Shown here in pieces: positions 1 to 7,405 of a stretch of DNA of 64,000 nucleotides. The position numbers were made by a program, and so were the translations under genes. The DNA lies in contig LNFK01000075.1 in the NCBI GenBank assembly GCA_001464315.1, forward strand, positions 1 through 64,000, given 5' to 3'. The stretch's first letter is position 1; every line of letters starts with the position of its first letter. Origin of the DNA: Sphingomonadales bacterium Ga0077559 (GTDB lineage: Bacteria > Pseudomonadota > Alphaproteobacteria > Sphingomonadales > Sphingomonadaceae). A model generated the notes under the pieces. It was not told the origin of the DNA, ran no database searches, and saw only the letters and a program-made list of their open reading frames with translations.

Positions 1-136
1 AGTTATTCCGTACCTAAGGGCAGATTCCCACGCGTTACGCACCCGTGCGCCACTAGACCCGAAGGTCTCGTTCGACTTGCATGTGTTAAGCATGCCGCCA
101 GCGTTCGTTCTGAGCCAGGATCAAACTCTCAAGTTT
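1..136 (-). rRNA. rrs: 16S ribosomal RNA, 5' end (partial)
   Basis: Read on the minus strand this contains the universal 27F site (AGAGTTTGATC then TGGCTCAG, complement of about 110-129), followed by the AACGAACGCTGGCGGCATGC block and the variable V1 hairpin with a GACCTTCGGGTC loop. The mature 5' end is placed about 7 bases upstream of the 27F site, near 136. Only the first 136 bases are present; the gene runs off the left edge. The sequence is of alphaproteobacterial type. It is too short to name a genus. Confidence 0.97.
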
Positions 137-453
137 GATTCAAAAACCAGACTGGCACGGATAAATCCGCAAACCAGCAAGGCTCGAACTTTCAGGCGTT
201 ATTCCTGCACAAATTACTATACATGGTATAGGACATATGTGCGGAACGACTAATTTTTAACCAAGCACCCGGGGCCTAAAAACCCCCGGACCTGGCGCCG
301 TCGCCCACATGTCCCTTCATCTAAATATCACAATGTCAAAGAGCCAAACCGACAAAAAAGCGGACACCTATGGTTCCCTGATATTGCTACCAGAGGAGTA
401 GGTGACCTATTTGTTGGCGACCGAACCGCAGAAACGCTTGCTTCCCGTCCGGT
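137..453 (-). other. rRNA operon leader (transcribed spacer upstream of 16S)
   Basis: This segment lies between the presumed rrn promoter and the mature 16S end on the minus strand and holds no gene. It contains boxA and at least two hairpins: CCGGGG (269-274) pairing with CCCCGG (284-289), and a nested CTGG/CCAG plus CGGAT/ATCCG hairpin at 152-177 just before the 16S. These probably take part in antitermination and RNase III processing. Extent is inferred from the promoter position. Confidence 0.6.
334..345 (-). promoter_or_regulatory. boxA antitermination element of the rrn leader
   Basis: On the minus strand the sequence reads GGCTCTTTGACA, one base from TGCTCTTTGACA, the form I associate with alphaproteobacterial leaders (E. 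coli boxA: TGCTCTTTAACA). It lies about 200 bases upstream of the 16S 5' end. Known role: NusB/NusE loading for rRNA antitermination. Confidence 0.7.
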
Positions 454-460
454 GAGAGGG

Positions 461-489
461 CCTCTAAAGCGACTTCGGGATTCGGTCAA
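461..489 (-). promoter_or_regulatory. Candidate rrn promoter with UP-like element
   Basis: On the minus strand, TTGACC (484-489) is followed after exactly 17 bases by TAGAGG (461-466). An A/T-rich stretch at about 490-520, with eight consecutive T on the minus strand, lies directly upstream and could act as an UP element. The -10 match is poor, so this is a reasonable but unproven rRNA promoter. Confidence 0.5.
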
Positions 490-925
490 CAGCCATTTGC
501 AATTTTATTACAAAAAAAATGCAGTTAGCTGGAATAACGCGCATTTCCGTGGGTTGGGATGGGAAAACGGTTGGAAGGCGCGTTGGTTCCGTGGAGTGTG
601 GGCGCTGTGAAGGGCGCAGAATCAGGGGTAAAATCGAGAATCAGGGCCCTTTTGTAGCTGGATCGCGCGCTTTGATGCGATCCAAACCAATTGTTACGGC
701 CAAGGTCGCCTTAAATCCGCGCTCTCGAAAGATTATCACTCAGATACGCAGAGGGGCCGAACTACATCTCGGCGTCCTCTGTGCCTCCGCGCGATCAAAA
801 AATTGTCGATGTCCACCTCTATCGAGCGTGGGAGGCCCAAAGGCGCATAGCCCTTAGCAGCAATCGCATGGCGACTGCGCCCGTCTAAGGGCGCCTCTCG
901 GTCGTAGCGCCATACCGAAAGGTGG

Positions 926-952
926 GCTTCGACAGGTTCACCACTACGGTTA
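926..952. repeat. Degenerate interspersed repeat (CTTCGACAGG...ACGG type)
   Basis: The sequence reads GCTTCGACAGGTTCACCACT then ACGGTTA. It resembles the short intergenic repeat family seen in sphingomonads and relatives, whose core is CTTCGACAGGCTCAG followed by a GAACGG-like end. Only one copy was noticed in this window, and the identification rests on memory of that family. Confidence 0.35.
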
Positions 953-968
953 TGGGAAAGACACTGCG

Positions 969-1026
969 CTAAATTGACAATGTGGACAGATACAACCCTG
1001 CTTTTGCGTGAATCTTGTCAATTTAG
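969..1026. repeat. Perfect 12-bp inverted repeat upstream of the flippase gene
   Basis: CTAAATTGACAA (969-980) and TTGTCAATTTAG (1015-1026) are exact reverse complements separated by 34 bases; the right arm ends 51 bases before the flippase ATG. It could be a regulator-binding pair or the remnant of a small mobile element. Confidence 0.5.
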
Positions 1027-1077
1027 GGCAGGCGTGTGGCAAGCTTTGGTAAGTTTTTCTGACTATAAAGCGTCGCC

Positions 1078-2589
1078 ATGGATTTAACTGCCCTCAATAC
1101 TGAAGTTGCCAAAGAAGAATTCCAGAGCCGCGTCAAATCGGCGGTTTTCTGGCGCTCCGGGACGCAAATCCTGTCGCAGCTGATCAGTTGGGGGGCTACC
1201 CTGTCGGTCATCCGCATTCTGGAACCAAGCGACTACGGCCTGTTCGCCATGACATCGGTTGTGCTGGTCTTCCTTAACTTTCTTAACGGTTACGGGTTGG
1301 TTTCAGCGCTGATCAAATCCGACAAGGTAGAGCCGATTCGGATCAGGCAAGCTTTTGGCATGCTGATTCTGCTCAACTGCGCCTTGGCTGCGATCCAATT
1401 CTTTGCCGTCGCGCCGCTTGCGGCTTATTATTACCAGGAAGCCATCGTCGCAGATCTTCTGAAATGGCAGGCGCTCATCTACCTTTCGACTCCATTCGTC
1501 ATCTTGCCCGAGGCGCTGCTCACGCGGAACCTTGATTTTAAGAAGCCGGCGATAGTCAATCTGACGGTCGCTGTTATCGGCGCAACGGTGTCTTTGGTGA
1601 TGGCTTTCAACGGCTACGGTGTTTGGACATTGATATTCGCCCCCGTGTCGATGTTTTGGGCCCGGGCGATATTGCTTATTATCGCGACCAAATTCAGGGT
1701 TAGGCCATCGTTCGATTTCAAAGGCGCAGGAAGTATTTTCGGCTTCGGGCTTACCATGCTCGCAAGCCACGGGCTGTATATCGTCCAGACGCAGGCGGAT
1801 ATTTTCATCGCGGCGCGTCATGTGGATACGCATATGCTCGGCCTTTATGCCGAAGCCTTGTTCGTCGCCCAGCTGTTTGCCACCAAGTTTGTCCCGCCGC
1901 TTAACGAAGTGGCCTTTCCCGCTTATGCGCGGATGCAACACGACAAAGATGCACTTAGCCAAGGCTTTCTAAAAGCTGTTCGGCTTATCATGCTTGTCGC
2001 CTGCCCGCTCTATTTCGGATTGGCTATTTCAGCGGGTCCTTTTGTCGAGACATTACTGGGTGAAAAATGGCTTGAAGCCGTTCCGATCGTAACGGCACTG
2101 GCGCTGGCAATGCCGTTCCTTACGCTCCAGATCATCTTCCATCCGGCCATAAACGCACTTAGTGTTCCTCGGATCATCCTGCGCAATGCTATGGCCGGTG
2201 CAGTCATTATGCCCTGCACTTATCTCGTAGCGATTCGCTACGGGATCGAGGCGATGGCTTGGAGCTGGCTGGTGTCGGTTCCACTATTGCTGGCAATCAC
2301 GATTTACCAGATCCGTCCGTTTATCGGTTTCCGTTTGCGCGAGCTTGCATTAGCTACGCTACCAGGCCTAGGCGCTGCTATCGTCATGTGTGCTGCCATA
2401 TGGACCGTTGATCATCTGGTGATGGCTTATATCTGGCGCGACATCCCTGCGCCACTTCATCTCGCAGCTCTGACCATCAGCGGCGCTATCACATATTGTA
2501 CCCTGCTGTTTTTTGGCGCGAGACGAACCTTTGACGAGGTCCTTCGGCTGGTTATCCGGAGAAAGGCACCGGCGGGTGTTTCAGGTTGA
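1078..2589 (+). CDS. Wzx-like polysaccharide flippase (MOP superfamily)
   Basis: A 503-residue integral membrane protein with about 12-14 hydrophobic segments after a short soluble N-terminus. The phrase SVIRILEPSDYGLFAM at about 42-57 is characteristic of Wzx/Polysacc_synt_3 transporters, which flip lipid-linked oligosaccharide across the inner membrane for capsule, LPS or exopolysaccharide assembly. Length fits the family. The ATG at 1078 has only a weak AAG-type SD. It converges with a glycosyltransferase gene, overlapping by 9 bases, which fits a small surface-glycan locus. The exact substrate cannot be read from the sequence. Confidence 0.85.
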   Translation: MDLTALNTEVAKEEFQSRVKSAVFWRSGTQILSQLISWGATLSVIRILEPSDYGLFAMTSVVLVFLNFLNGYGLVSALIKSDKVEPIRIRQAFGMLILLNCALAAIQFFAVAPLAAYYYQEAIVADLLKWQALIYLSTPFVILPEALLTRNLDFKKPAIVNLTVAVIGATVSLVMAFNGYGVWTLIFAPVSMFWARAILLIIATKFRVRPSFDFKGAGSIFGFGLTMLASHGLYIVQTQADIFIAARHVDTHMLGLYAEALFVAQLFATKFVPPLNEVAFPAYARMQHDKDALSQGFLKAVRLIMLVACPLYFGLAISAGPFVETLLGEKWLEAVPIVTALALAMPFLTLQIIFHPAINALSVPRIILRNAMAGAVIMPCTYLVAIRYGIEAMAWSWLVSVPLLLAITIYQIRPFIGFRLRELALATLPGLGAAIVMCAAIWTVDHLVMAYIWRDIPAPLHLAALTISGAITYCTLLFFGARRTFDEVLRLVIRRKAPAGVSG

Positions 2590-3447
2590 AATTTTTGCAG
2601 CCATCCGGCGCAGCGCAACGTGATCGAACCAGAATTCAGGCAGTGTCCGGCGTGGTGTGCAATCGGACAGTTCCTGACGATATAATTCGCGTAATTGGGT
2701 TGGGAGGAAAGCAGGACCCGGTCCGCGCATGATTCGGCTAATCATCCTGTTCTGGAAATGCCGTATGCTGTAATTTATCATGCGCTTATATTGCAGATGC
2801 CAGCTTTCTGGCGCGAGCAATCGAACCGGCTCACAGATAAAGCCAGCTTTTTCGCATACCAATACGCGGCTATTGTCCCAATTGGTTTCGGTGGCCAAAT
2901 CGGTTTTTGTCAGCGCTGCCAGCAGGCCGTCGTCACCGATCAGGTCGTCTGGCAGGCGGATATTGGCCGCTTTCATCCGTGCCAGAAACTTTCCGTTCAA
3001 AGCATAAAGGTCTCCAAACAACCCCCGGTCTCGCCGCATTTCCTCCTGATACCGCGCCATCTTACGTCCGTTCAGCGGGAGGCCCGCAGCCGCATTGGCA
3101 TGTGGATTAGCGTTGAGAGAATCGGCCAGACTTTCAACCGACCCTGACGATATTTGGGCATCGCCGTCGACAAAGACATGTACGGCATGAAATGCGGGAA
3201 GCGTATCGAACACGAAACGGTTCCAACTTCGGGATTTTCCACCTTCTTCGAATTCATGCACTATGACATTGGCATATCCGGATGCAATTGCGCGGGCAAT
3301 ATTTGCGGTGCGGTCCGTTGAACCGTTGACCACGATATGAATAGCAACTTCGCTGTGACCCAACGGCAAACTATGCATACAAGTAGCTATCCGCGCTTCT
3401 TCCTGATGCGCGAGCACTGCCACGCAAATTGGCGGCAAACCAGTCAT
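2581..3447 (-). CDS. Family 2 glycosyltransferase
   Basis: 288 residues. The N-terminal GT-A fold shows CVAVLAHQEEARI at about 8-20, VVNGSTDRT at about 39-47 and the metal/nucleotide-sugar motif DGD (VFVDGDAQI) near residue 92. These mark an inverting family 2 transferase moving a sugar from a nucleotide donor. The ATG at 3447 overlaps the upstream methyltransferase stop as ATGA, so I prefer it over an ATG at 3468. The C-terminal third is basic and soluble, so the enzyme is probably cytosolic or peripheral. Together with the flippase and methyltransferase it suggests surface-glycan or lipid glycosylation; the sugar is unknown. Confidence 0.85.
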   Translation of the reverse strand: MTGLPPICVAVLAHQEEARIATCMHSLPLGHSEVAIHIVVNGSTDRTANIARAIASGYANVIVHEFEEGGKSRSWNRFVFDTLPAFHAVHVFVDGDAQISSGSVESLADSLNANPHANAAAGLPLNGRKMARYQEEMRRDRGLFGDLYALNGKFLARMKAANIRLPDDLIGDDGLLAALTKTDLATETNWDNSRVLVCEKAGFICEPVRLLAPESWHLQYKRMINYSIRHFQNRMISRIMRGPGPAFLPTQLRELYRQELSDCTPRRTLPEFWFDHVALRRMAAKIST

Positions 3448-4037
3448 TGCTTTTGGGCCATAGCCCATACCGTCAGTGGAAATCGTTCGTCATTTTCAAA
3501 CTTGCGCTGCCAGCCAGCGCGTTGCCAACTAACCAGATTGGATTTAACAGCTTGGGCATTACCCCAGCTACCGGTGGCTATTTGCTCGCGGTCGAAACCC
3601 GCCTCTTCCAGAAAATGCTTCATTCCGGTTTCGGTCCAGCGGCTGCAATCAATCGGCACGGCATGATATCGGATCATGAAAGGAGTTATATTGATGAACC
3701 ATCCACCGGGACGAAGCATGTCATATACATTTCGTGTAGCGCGATAAGGATAGGGCAGATGCTCCCACACATTATCCGCAATGATAACGTCGAAACTGTC
3801 CTTCAGTCGCTCCTGACAGATATCATAGTCGGGCCAGTTCATTTCGGTATAGCTGCCCCACTGCCGATCACGCCATTTCCAACCGGCTGAAATCTCGAGT
3901 GTGTCGAGTTCCGCGCAAGACAAATTATCGAGCCACGCATCGATCTCGCGATAAGCAATAACTCGAGTGATGTGGGTCTTGTCGTAGCCCACCCGGCGCG
4001 CGGCCGCTTCGATAAATGTCTTGATTTGCGCGTTCAT
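3444..4037 (-). CDS. Class I SAM-dependent methyltransferase
   Basis: 197 residues from ATG 4037. Motif I is degenerate (TLEISAGWKW, lacking the usual GxGxG), but the second strand and post-I region are clear: FDVIIADNVWEHL near residue 80 followed by LRPGGWFINITPF. This is the Methyltransf_11/UbiE-like pattern. A TTG-started extension to 4076 was rejected for lack of an SD. The stop is coupled by ATGA to the glycosyltransferase start, so the two are cotranslated, possibly to methylate a sugar or lipid acceptor. The acceptor is not predictable. Confidence 0.8.
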   Translation of the reverse strand: MNAQIKTFIEAAARRVGYDKTHITRVIAYREIDAWLDNLSCAELDTLEISAGWKWRDRQWGSYTEMNWPDYDICQERLKDSFDVIIADNVWEHLPYPYRATRNVYDMLRPGGWFINITPFMIRYHAVPIDCSRWTETGMKHFLEEAGFDREQIATGSWGNAQAVKSNLVSWQRAGWQRKFENDERFPLTVWAMAQKQ

Positions 4038-4100
4038 GGCTATTCCCGGGACGTAGCGCACCCTAATAGCCCCCAAGCCTTTAAATCGCGTAAAACTCTA

Positions 4101-5033
4101 TCAGGCCTTCAACAGTCCGATTTCGATCAGTCGTTCGCGCAAATAGTCATCGGCCAATATCGGTTCGGGATAGCGATTTGGGTTTTGTGCGCTGATGCAT
4201 TGCGGGAGCGTTTTGATCGGGAAATCGGAACGCAAATGCAAAAAGAACGGCATCGAGTAACGGCTATATTTTGACCGCTCACCAGACGGATTGACCACGC
4301 GGTGCGTCGTCGACGGCAAGACATGGTTGGTCAGTCGCTGCAACATATCGCCGACATTCACAGCAATTCCGCCCGCAGGCGGCGCAACGCTCATCCAGCT
4401 ACCATCGGGCCGCAATATTTCAAGGCCAGCCTCTTCCGCGCCGAGCAGGAGCGTGATTAGGTTGATATCCTCATGTGCACCGGCGCGGATGCAACCATCG
4501 GTCGCGCCAACAATCGGCGGGTAATGCAGCAGGCGCAATATACTATTGCCATCCTCAATCGCCGCGTCGAACCAATGGGCAGGCAATCCAAGATAGAGCG
4601 CAATCGACGACAATATCCGCGCGCCGACCTTGTCCATTTCTGCAAAGAGGGACTGAAATGTCTCTTTAAACTCCGCAACATCAGGCCAGACATTGCGTAG
4701 CATCGATCCCGCCAACGGACTGGCCGGATCAACATCGCGACCGATATGCCAGAATTCTTTCAGATCATGGAAGTCAGCGCCTTTGGCAATTTCGGTCTTG
4801 AAGGGCGTATAGCCGCGCTGCCCGGCAATCGCGGTGTTGAAGCCTTTCATCTTGTCGGGTTCTGGCTGATCGAACAGCTCTTTGGTCAACGCCCAGGCCT
4901 TGGCGACCAAAGCGGGGTCGAGGCCATGATCGACGACGGTTGCAAAACCATATGTCTTGAACGAGTCGCCAAGTTGCTGGCCGAGCGAGTCGGCATTGCC
5001 GGACGCTAATGAAATAACGGGCATCTGTGTCAT
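4101..5033 (-). CDS. 2-oxoglutarate/Fe(II)-dependent dioxygenase (isopenicillin N synthase-like)
   Basis: 310 residues. The N-terminal DIOX_N region (ISLASGNAD, YGFATVVDHGL) precedes a double-stranded beta helix carrying the Fe ligands H187-x-D189 (AHEDINLITLL) and H244 (STTHRVVNP); R258 in the YSRYSMPFF motif would bind 2-oxoglutarate. The family couples 2-oxoglutarate decarboxylation to hydroxylation or related oxidation. ATG 5033 is chosen over a GTG two codons upstream. It lies 63 bases upstream of the methyltransferase on the same strand and is divergent from the EVE gene 55 bases away. The substrate is unknown; many alphaproteobacterial homologues are simply annotated as 2OG oxygenases. 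Confidence 0.88.
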   Translation of the reverse strand: MTQMPVISLASGNADSLGQQLGDSFKTYGFATVVDHGLDPALVAKAWALTKELFDQPEPDKMKGFNTAIAGQRGYTPFKTEIAKGADFHDLKEFWHIGRDVDPASPLAGSMLRNVWPDVAEFKETFQSLFAEMDKVGARILSSIALYLGLPAHWFDAAIEDGNSILRLLHYPPIVGATDGCIRAGAHEDINLITLLLGAEEAGLEILRPDGSWMSVAPPAGGIAVNVGDMLQRLTNHVLPSTTHRVVNPSGERSKYSRYSMPFFLHLRSDFPIKTLPQCISAQNPNRYPEPILADDYLRERLIEIGLLKA

Positions 5034-5088
5034 GGACACGCCAGTAGTGCCTGCCTTAAAGGCTTTCCAGCGAAATCAGGAGCAAGCG

Positions 5089-5502
5089 GTGGCAAAACAA
5101 TATTGGCTGATGAAATCCGAACCCGACGTCTACAGCTATGACGATCTCGTGGCCGAGGGCGAAGGTACGTGGGACGGCGTGCGCAATCACAGCGCCGCGA
5201 TTAATTTGCGCGCGATGAAGGTTGGAGACGAAGCTTTTTTCTATCACAGCAATATCGGGCTTGAGATAGTGGCCATCATGAAGATCAGCCACGAGCATTT
5301 CATCGACCCCACCGACGAGAAAGCGCGGTTTGTCGCAGTGAAGGTCAAGCCCGTGCGCAAAATTGCGAATCCGGTGACACTCAAGGCAGTTAAGGCCAAC
5401 CCAAAGCTGGCCGAAATGGACCTGGTCCGGTTGTCCCGCCTGTCGGTGGCTTCAGTTAAGCCAGCCGAATGGAAAGAGATATTGAAAATGGCGGGCGAAT
5501 GA
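5089..5502 (+). CDS. EVE domain-containing protein
   Basis: 137 residues, the normal size for the family. KQYWLMKSEPDVYSYDDL at the N-terminus, TWDGVRNHSAAINLRAMKVGD and the FFYHSNIGLEIVAI strand are the signature of the EVE (PUA-like, YTH-related) fold, which holds a modified base in an aromatic cage. The GTG start at 5089 is chosen because AGGAG lies six bases upstream and the translation then begins exactly at the domain; the frame remains open upstream. It is ATGA-coupled to the ATP-grasp gene. Family proteins are proposed to read modified DNA or RNA bases; the role here is unproven. Confidence 0.92.
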   Translation: MAKQYWLMKSEPDVYSYDDLVAEGEGTWDGVRNHSAAINLRAMKVGDEAFFYHSNIGLEIVAIMKISHEHFIDPTDEKARFVAVKVKPVRKIANPVTLKAVKANPKLAEMDLVRLSRLSVASVKPAEWKEILKMAGE

Positions 5503-6362
5503 TGCGCCCCCGAATCGCGATATTGTGCCCTACGCCCGAATATGAAGAGGACTGGTCGCATATTCGCGCCGACTATATTCGGCTGCTCGGCACAGACGCG
5601 GTTTTTATCGACTGGACGAAGGCCGATGATCTGACGGACTATGAACTTGTTACACCATTGTTAGCTTGGGGCTATCCACGCGATTGCGACAGATGGTTTG
5701 ATCTGCTGGACCGCATGGAATCGCAAGGGGCCCGGGTGATCAACCCGGTCAGCGTTCTCCGCTGGAACAGCGACAAGAGCTATCTGGCGGAGTTGGAGGC
5801 TGCTGGCATTGCGACGGTGCCGACGATCATGTGCAGCACATTAGATGAGACCGCGCTCGCCCAAGCACGCACTGCATTCGGTACCGACATCGTCGTTATC
5901 AAGCCGCCCATTTCCGGAGGCGCAGACGGGACCTTCCGGTTGGCACGGGCGGACGCGCTGCCCCCCTCGGTCATAGGCCAGCGGATGATGATTCAGCCCT
6001 ATCTGCCCAACATCGCGGCAGAGGGCGAATATTCGCTATTTTATTTCGGCGGCAATCTAAGCCATTCGATCATCAAGCGCCCCGCCGCAGGCGACTTTCG
6101 CGTGCAGGAGCAGTTCGGCGGCCGGGAAGAGGCGGTTGAACCACCACCCGCTGCAATACTACTGGCCGAGGAGTCCTTGAAAGCGACCTCCGTCATCACC
6201 GCCACGGACGCTCTGGCCTATGCGCGGGTCGATATGCTGCGCGGCAGCGAGGGAGCGTTTCGCTTGATGGAACTCGAACTGATCGAGCCTTCGTTATTCC
6301 TCCATTTTTCGCCAGATAAAGGCGCAGATTTTGCCCAAGCGCTACTGTCGATGCACAGCTGA
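5499..6362 (+). CDS. ATP-grasp domain protein (RimK/glutathione synthetase-like)
   Basis: 287 residues from an ATG that overlaps the EVE stop, with GGCGGGCG upstream. After a Rossmann-like start (PRIAILCPTPEYEEDW) the ATP-grasp core shows NSDKSYLAELEAAGI, the ATP-binding lysine strand VVIKPPISGGADGT, the MMIQPYLPNI segment, EGEYSLFYFGG, and a C-terminal metal-ligand strand FRLMELELIEPSLF. This architecture is shared by DcsG-type and RimK-type carboxylate-amine ligases. The ligated substrates cannot be inferred. Coupling to an EVE protein is suggestive but may be only local. Confidence 0.78.
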   Translation: MMRPRIAILCPTPEYEEDWSHIRADYIRLLGTDAVFIDWTKADDLTDYELVTPLLAWGYPRDCDRWFDLLDRMESQGARVINPVSVLRWNSDKSYLAELEAAGIATVPTIMCSTLDETALAQARTAFGTDIVVIKPPISGGADGTFRLARADALPPSVIGQRMMIQPYLPNIAAEGEYSLFYFGGNLSHSIIKRPAAGDFRVQEQFGGREEAVEPPPAAILLAEESLKATSVITATDALAYARVDMLRGSEGAFRLMELELIEPSLFLHFSPDKGADFAQALLSMHS

Positions 6363-6376
6363 TTGCGACAAACGGT

Positions 6377-6401
6377 GGAACCCTAGACCCGTTCAATCGT
6401 T
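6377..6401 (+). promoter_or_regulatory. EcfG-type general stress response promoter
   Basis: GGAAC (6377-6381), exactly 16 bases, then CGTT (6398-6401). This matches the alphaproteobacterial general stress sigma factor EcfG consensus GGAAC-N16/17-CGTT. Transcription would begin near 6408, about 52 bases before the csbD ATG. A stress-type gene directly downstream fits the prediction. Confidence 0.75.
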
Positions 6402-6459
6402 TACTATGGGCACCAGCCCGCAACTCCGCGAGGCTTGATTGCGCAGAAAGGATTACGTC

Positions 6460-6642
6460 ATGGGCGAGTTGAAAGACAAAGCCAAAGGCATCGGCAACGA
6501 GATTGCGGGTAATGTAAAGCAGGCCGCTGGCCGGGCGAATAACGACCCAAATCTGGAAGCCGAAGGCGCCGCACAGGAGCGCAAAGGCGAAGGCCAGAAT
6601 CTCAAAGGCAAGATCAAAGGCGCCTTGGGCGACAAGGTCTGA
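6460..6642 (+). CDS. CsbD family stress-response protein
   Basis: A 60-residue, strongly charged, predicted disordered or helical protein: GELKDKAKGIGNEIAGNVKQ is followed by AAQERKGEGQNLKGKIKGALGD. This is the CsbD-like pattern (B. subtilis CsbD is a sigma-B general stress protein). ATG 6460 is preceded by GAAAGGA; a TTG seven codons upstream is less likely. An EcfG-type promoter lies upstream and a rho-independent terminator immediately downstream, so it is monocistronic and probably induced in the general stress response. Biochemical function of the family is unknown. Confidence 0.92.
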   Translation: MGELKDKAKGIGNEIAGNVKQAAGRANNDPNLEAEGAAQERKGEGQNLKGKIKGALGDKV

Positions 6643-6661
6643 AGCCTTATCGGCTAAACGA

Positions 6662-6689
6662 AAAGGTCGCCGCTTTGGCGGCCTTTTTT
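6662..6689 (+). terminator. Rho-independent terminator after csbD
   Basis: AAAGG-T-CGCC, loop GCTTT, GGCG-G-CC, followed by six T. The A-run on the other side makes it usable from both directions, and it ends at the stop codon of the opposing GST gene. Confidence 0.8.
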
Positions 6690-7374
6690 ATGTCTGGCGG
6701 TAGTCCGCGACGATTTCCCCGCAGGCACGCAATTCTTCTTCATGTCCCGCTTCGCGCCAGCTTTCGGTCAGTGCGTCCTTTTCCCAAGCGAGCATCGCAG
6801 GCAGCGTCAGCATCTTATGCACCCATTCCTTCCCGGCATGTCCGACGTCCAATCCATAGGTCCGCACACGAAACGCGACCGGCGCAAAAAAGGCATCGAC
6901 AGCGGTGAAATTCGGCCCCGCCAGAAACGGTCCGCCAAAGCTATCGAGACCTTGCGCCCATAATTCAGTTATCCGGTCAACGTCGCGTTGCAGTGCATCC
7001 GACGTCGGTTTTGGCTTGACCCGCACTCCCACATTCATTGTGCAATCATTCCGCAGTGCGGAAAAGCCTCCGTGCATTTCAGTGACCGCACACACCGCCC
7101 AAGCCCGCGCAGCTTCATCGGTTGGCCATACACCCTCATGTCGGTCTGCGAGATAAAGCGCGATGCCAAGCGAGTCCCAGATATTCCGGTCGCCGTCGAT
7201 CAACACGGGCACTTGGCCTGTCGGCGAGAAAACCCGAAAGCCATCATAATTGCTCGGTTTGGTAAAGGGTTCGAGCCGATCGGCGAATGGAAGGCCGAGC
7301 ATAGTCATCAACAGCCATGGCCGCAGGCTCCAGCTTGAATAATTGCGGTTGGCGGTAATCAAAGTGTAGGTCAT
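6688..7374 (-). CDS. Glutathione S-transferase family protein
   Basis: 228 residues. The thioredoxin-fold N-terminus reads YTLITANRNYSSWSLRPWLLM, with a Ser-rich active-site loop, the cis-proline and GSH-gamma-Glu region SPTGQVPVLIDGD, then WDSLGIALYLADRH. The C-terminal all-alpha domain begins near residue 90 and contains GPNFTAVDAFFAPVAFR, a typical N-capping-box segment. The NYSSWSLR start marks the subgroup that includes maleylacetoacetate-isomerase-like and YfcF-like enzymes. It is the last gene of the minus-strand run from 13.7 kb. The substrate is unknown; detoxification is assumed only from the family. Confidence 0.88.
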   Translation of the reverse strand: MTYTLITANRNYSSWSLRPWLLMTMLGLPFADRLEPFTKPSNYDGFRVFSPTGQVPVLIDGDRNIWDSLGIALYLADRHEGVWPTDEAARAWAVCAVTEMHGGFSALRNDCTMNVGVRVKPKPTSDALQRDVDRITELWAQGLDSFGGPFLAGPNFTAVDAFFAPVAFRVRTYGLDVGHAGKEWVHKMLTLPAMLAWEKDALTESWREAGHEEELRACGEIVADYRQT

Positions 7375-7405
7375 ATCGTGTTACCTGGGCGATCGAGCAT
7401 AAGCA

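Larger units (their letters stand above)
530..1077. other. Non-coding stretch between rrn promoter and flippase gene
   Basis: No convincing gene. A 112-codon open frame at 519-857 has no SD, no recognisable family and an Arg/Gly/Ser-rich translation typical of chance frames. Visible structure: a hairpin at 749-781 (CAGAGG/CCTCTG outside CCGA/TCGG), a second at 877-894 (GCGCCC/GGGCGC), a degenerate interspersed repeat at 926-952 and a 12-base inverted repeat at 969-1026. Neither hairpin is followed by a T-run. Confidence 0.5.

Noticed and set aside
237-255. Shared 15-mer GTGCGGAACGACTAA at about 239 and 53076
   Set aside because: A few 15-base matches are expected by chance in 64 kb, and the contexts differ.
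749-781. Hairpin as terminator
   Set aside because: No T-run on either strand.
519-857. 112-codon ORF beside the rRNA promoter
   Set aside because: No SD, no family resemblance, Arg/Gly-rich translation, and it covers the upstream region of the rrn promoter. Probably chance.
1303-1962. 219-codon ORF antisense to the flippase
   Set aside because: Lies wholly inside a well-supported gene and has low-complexity charged translation.
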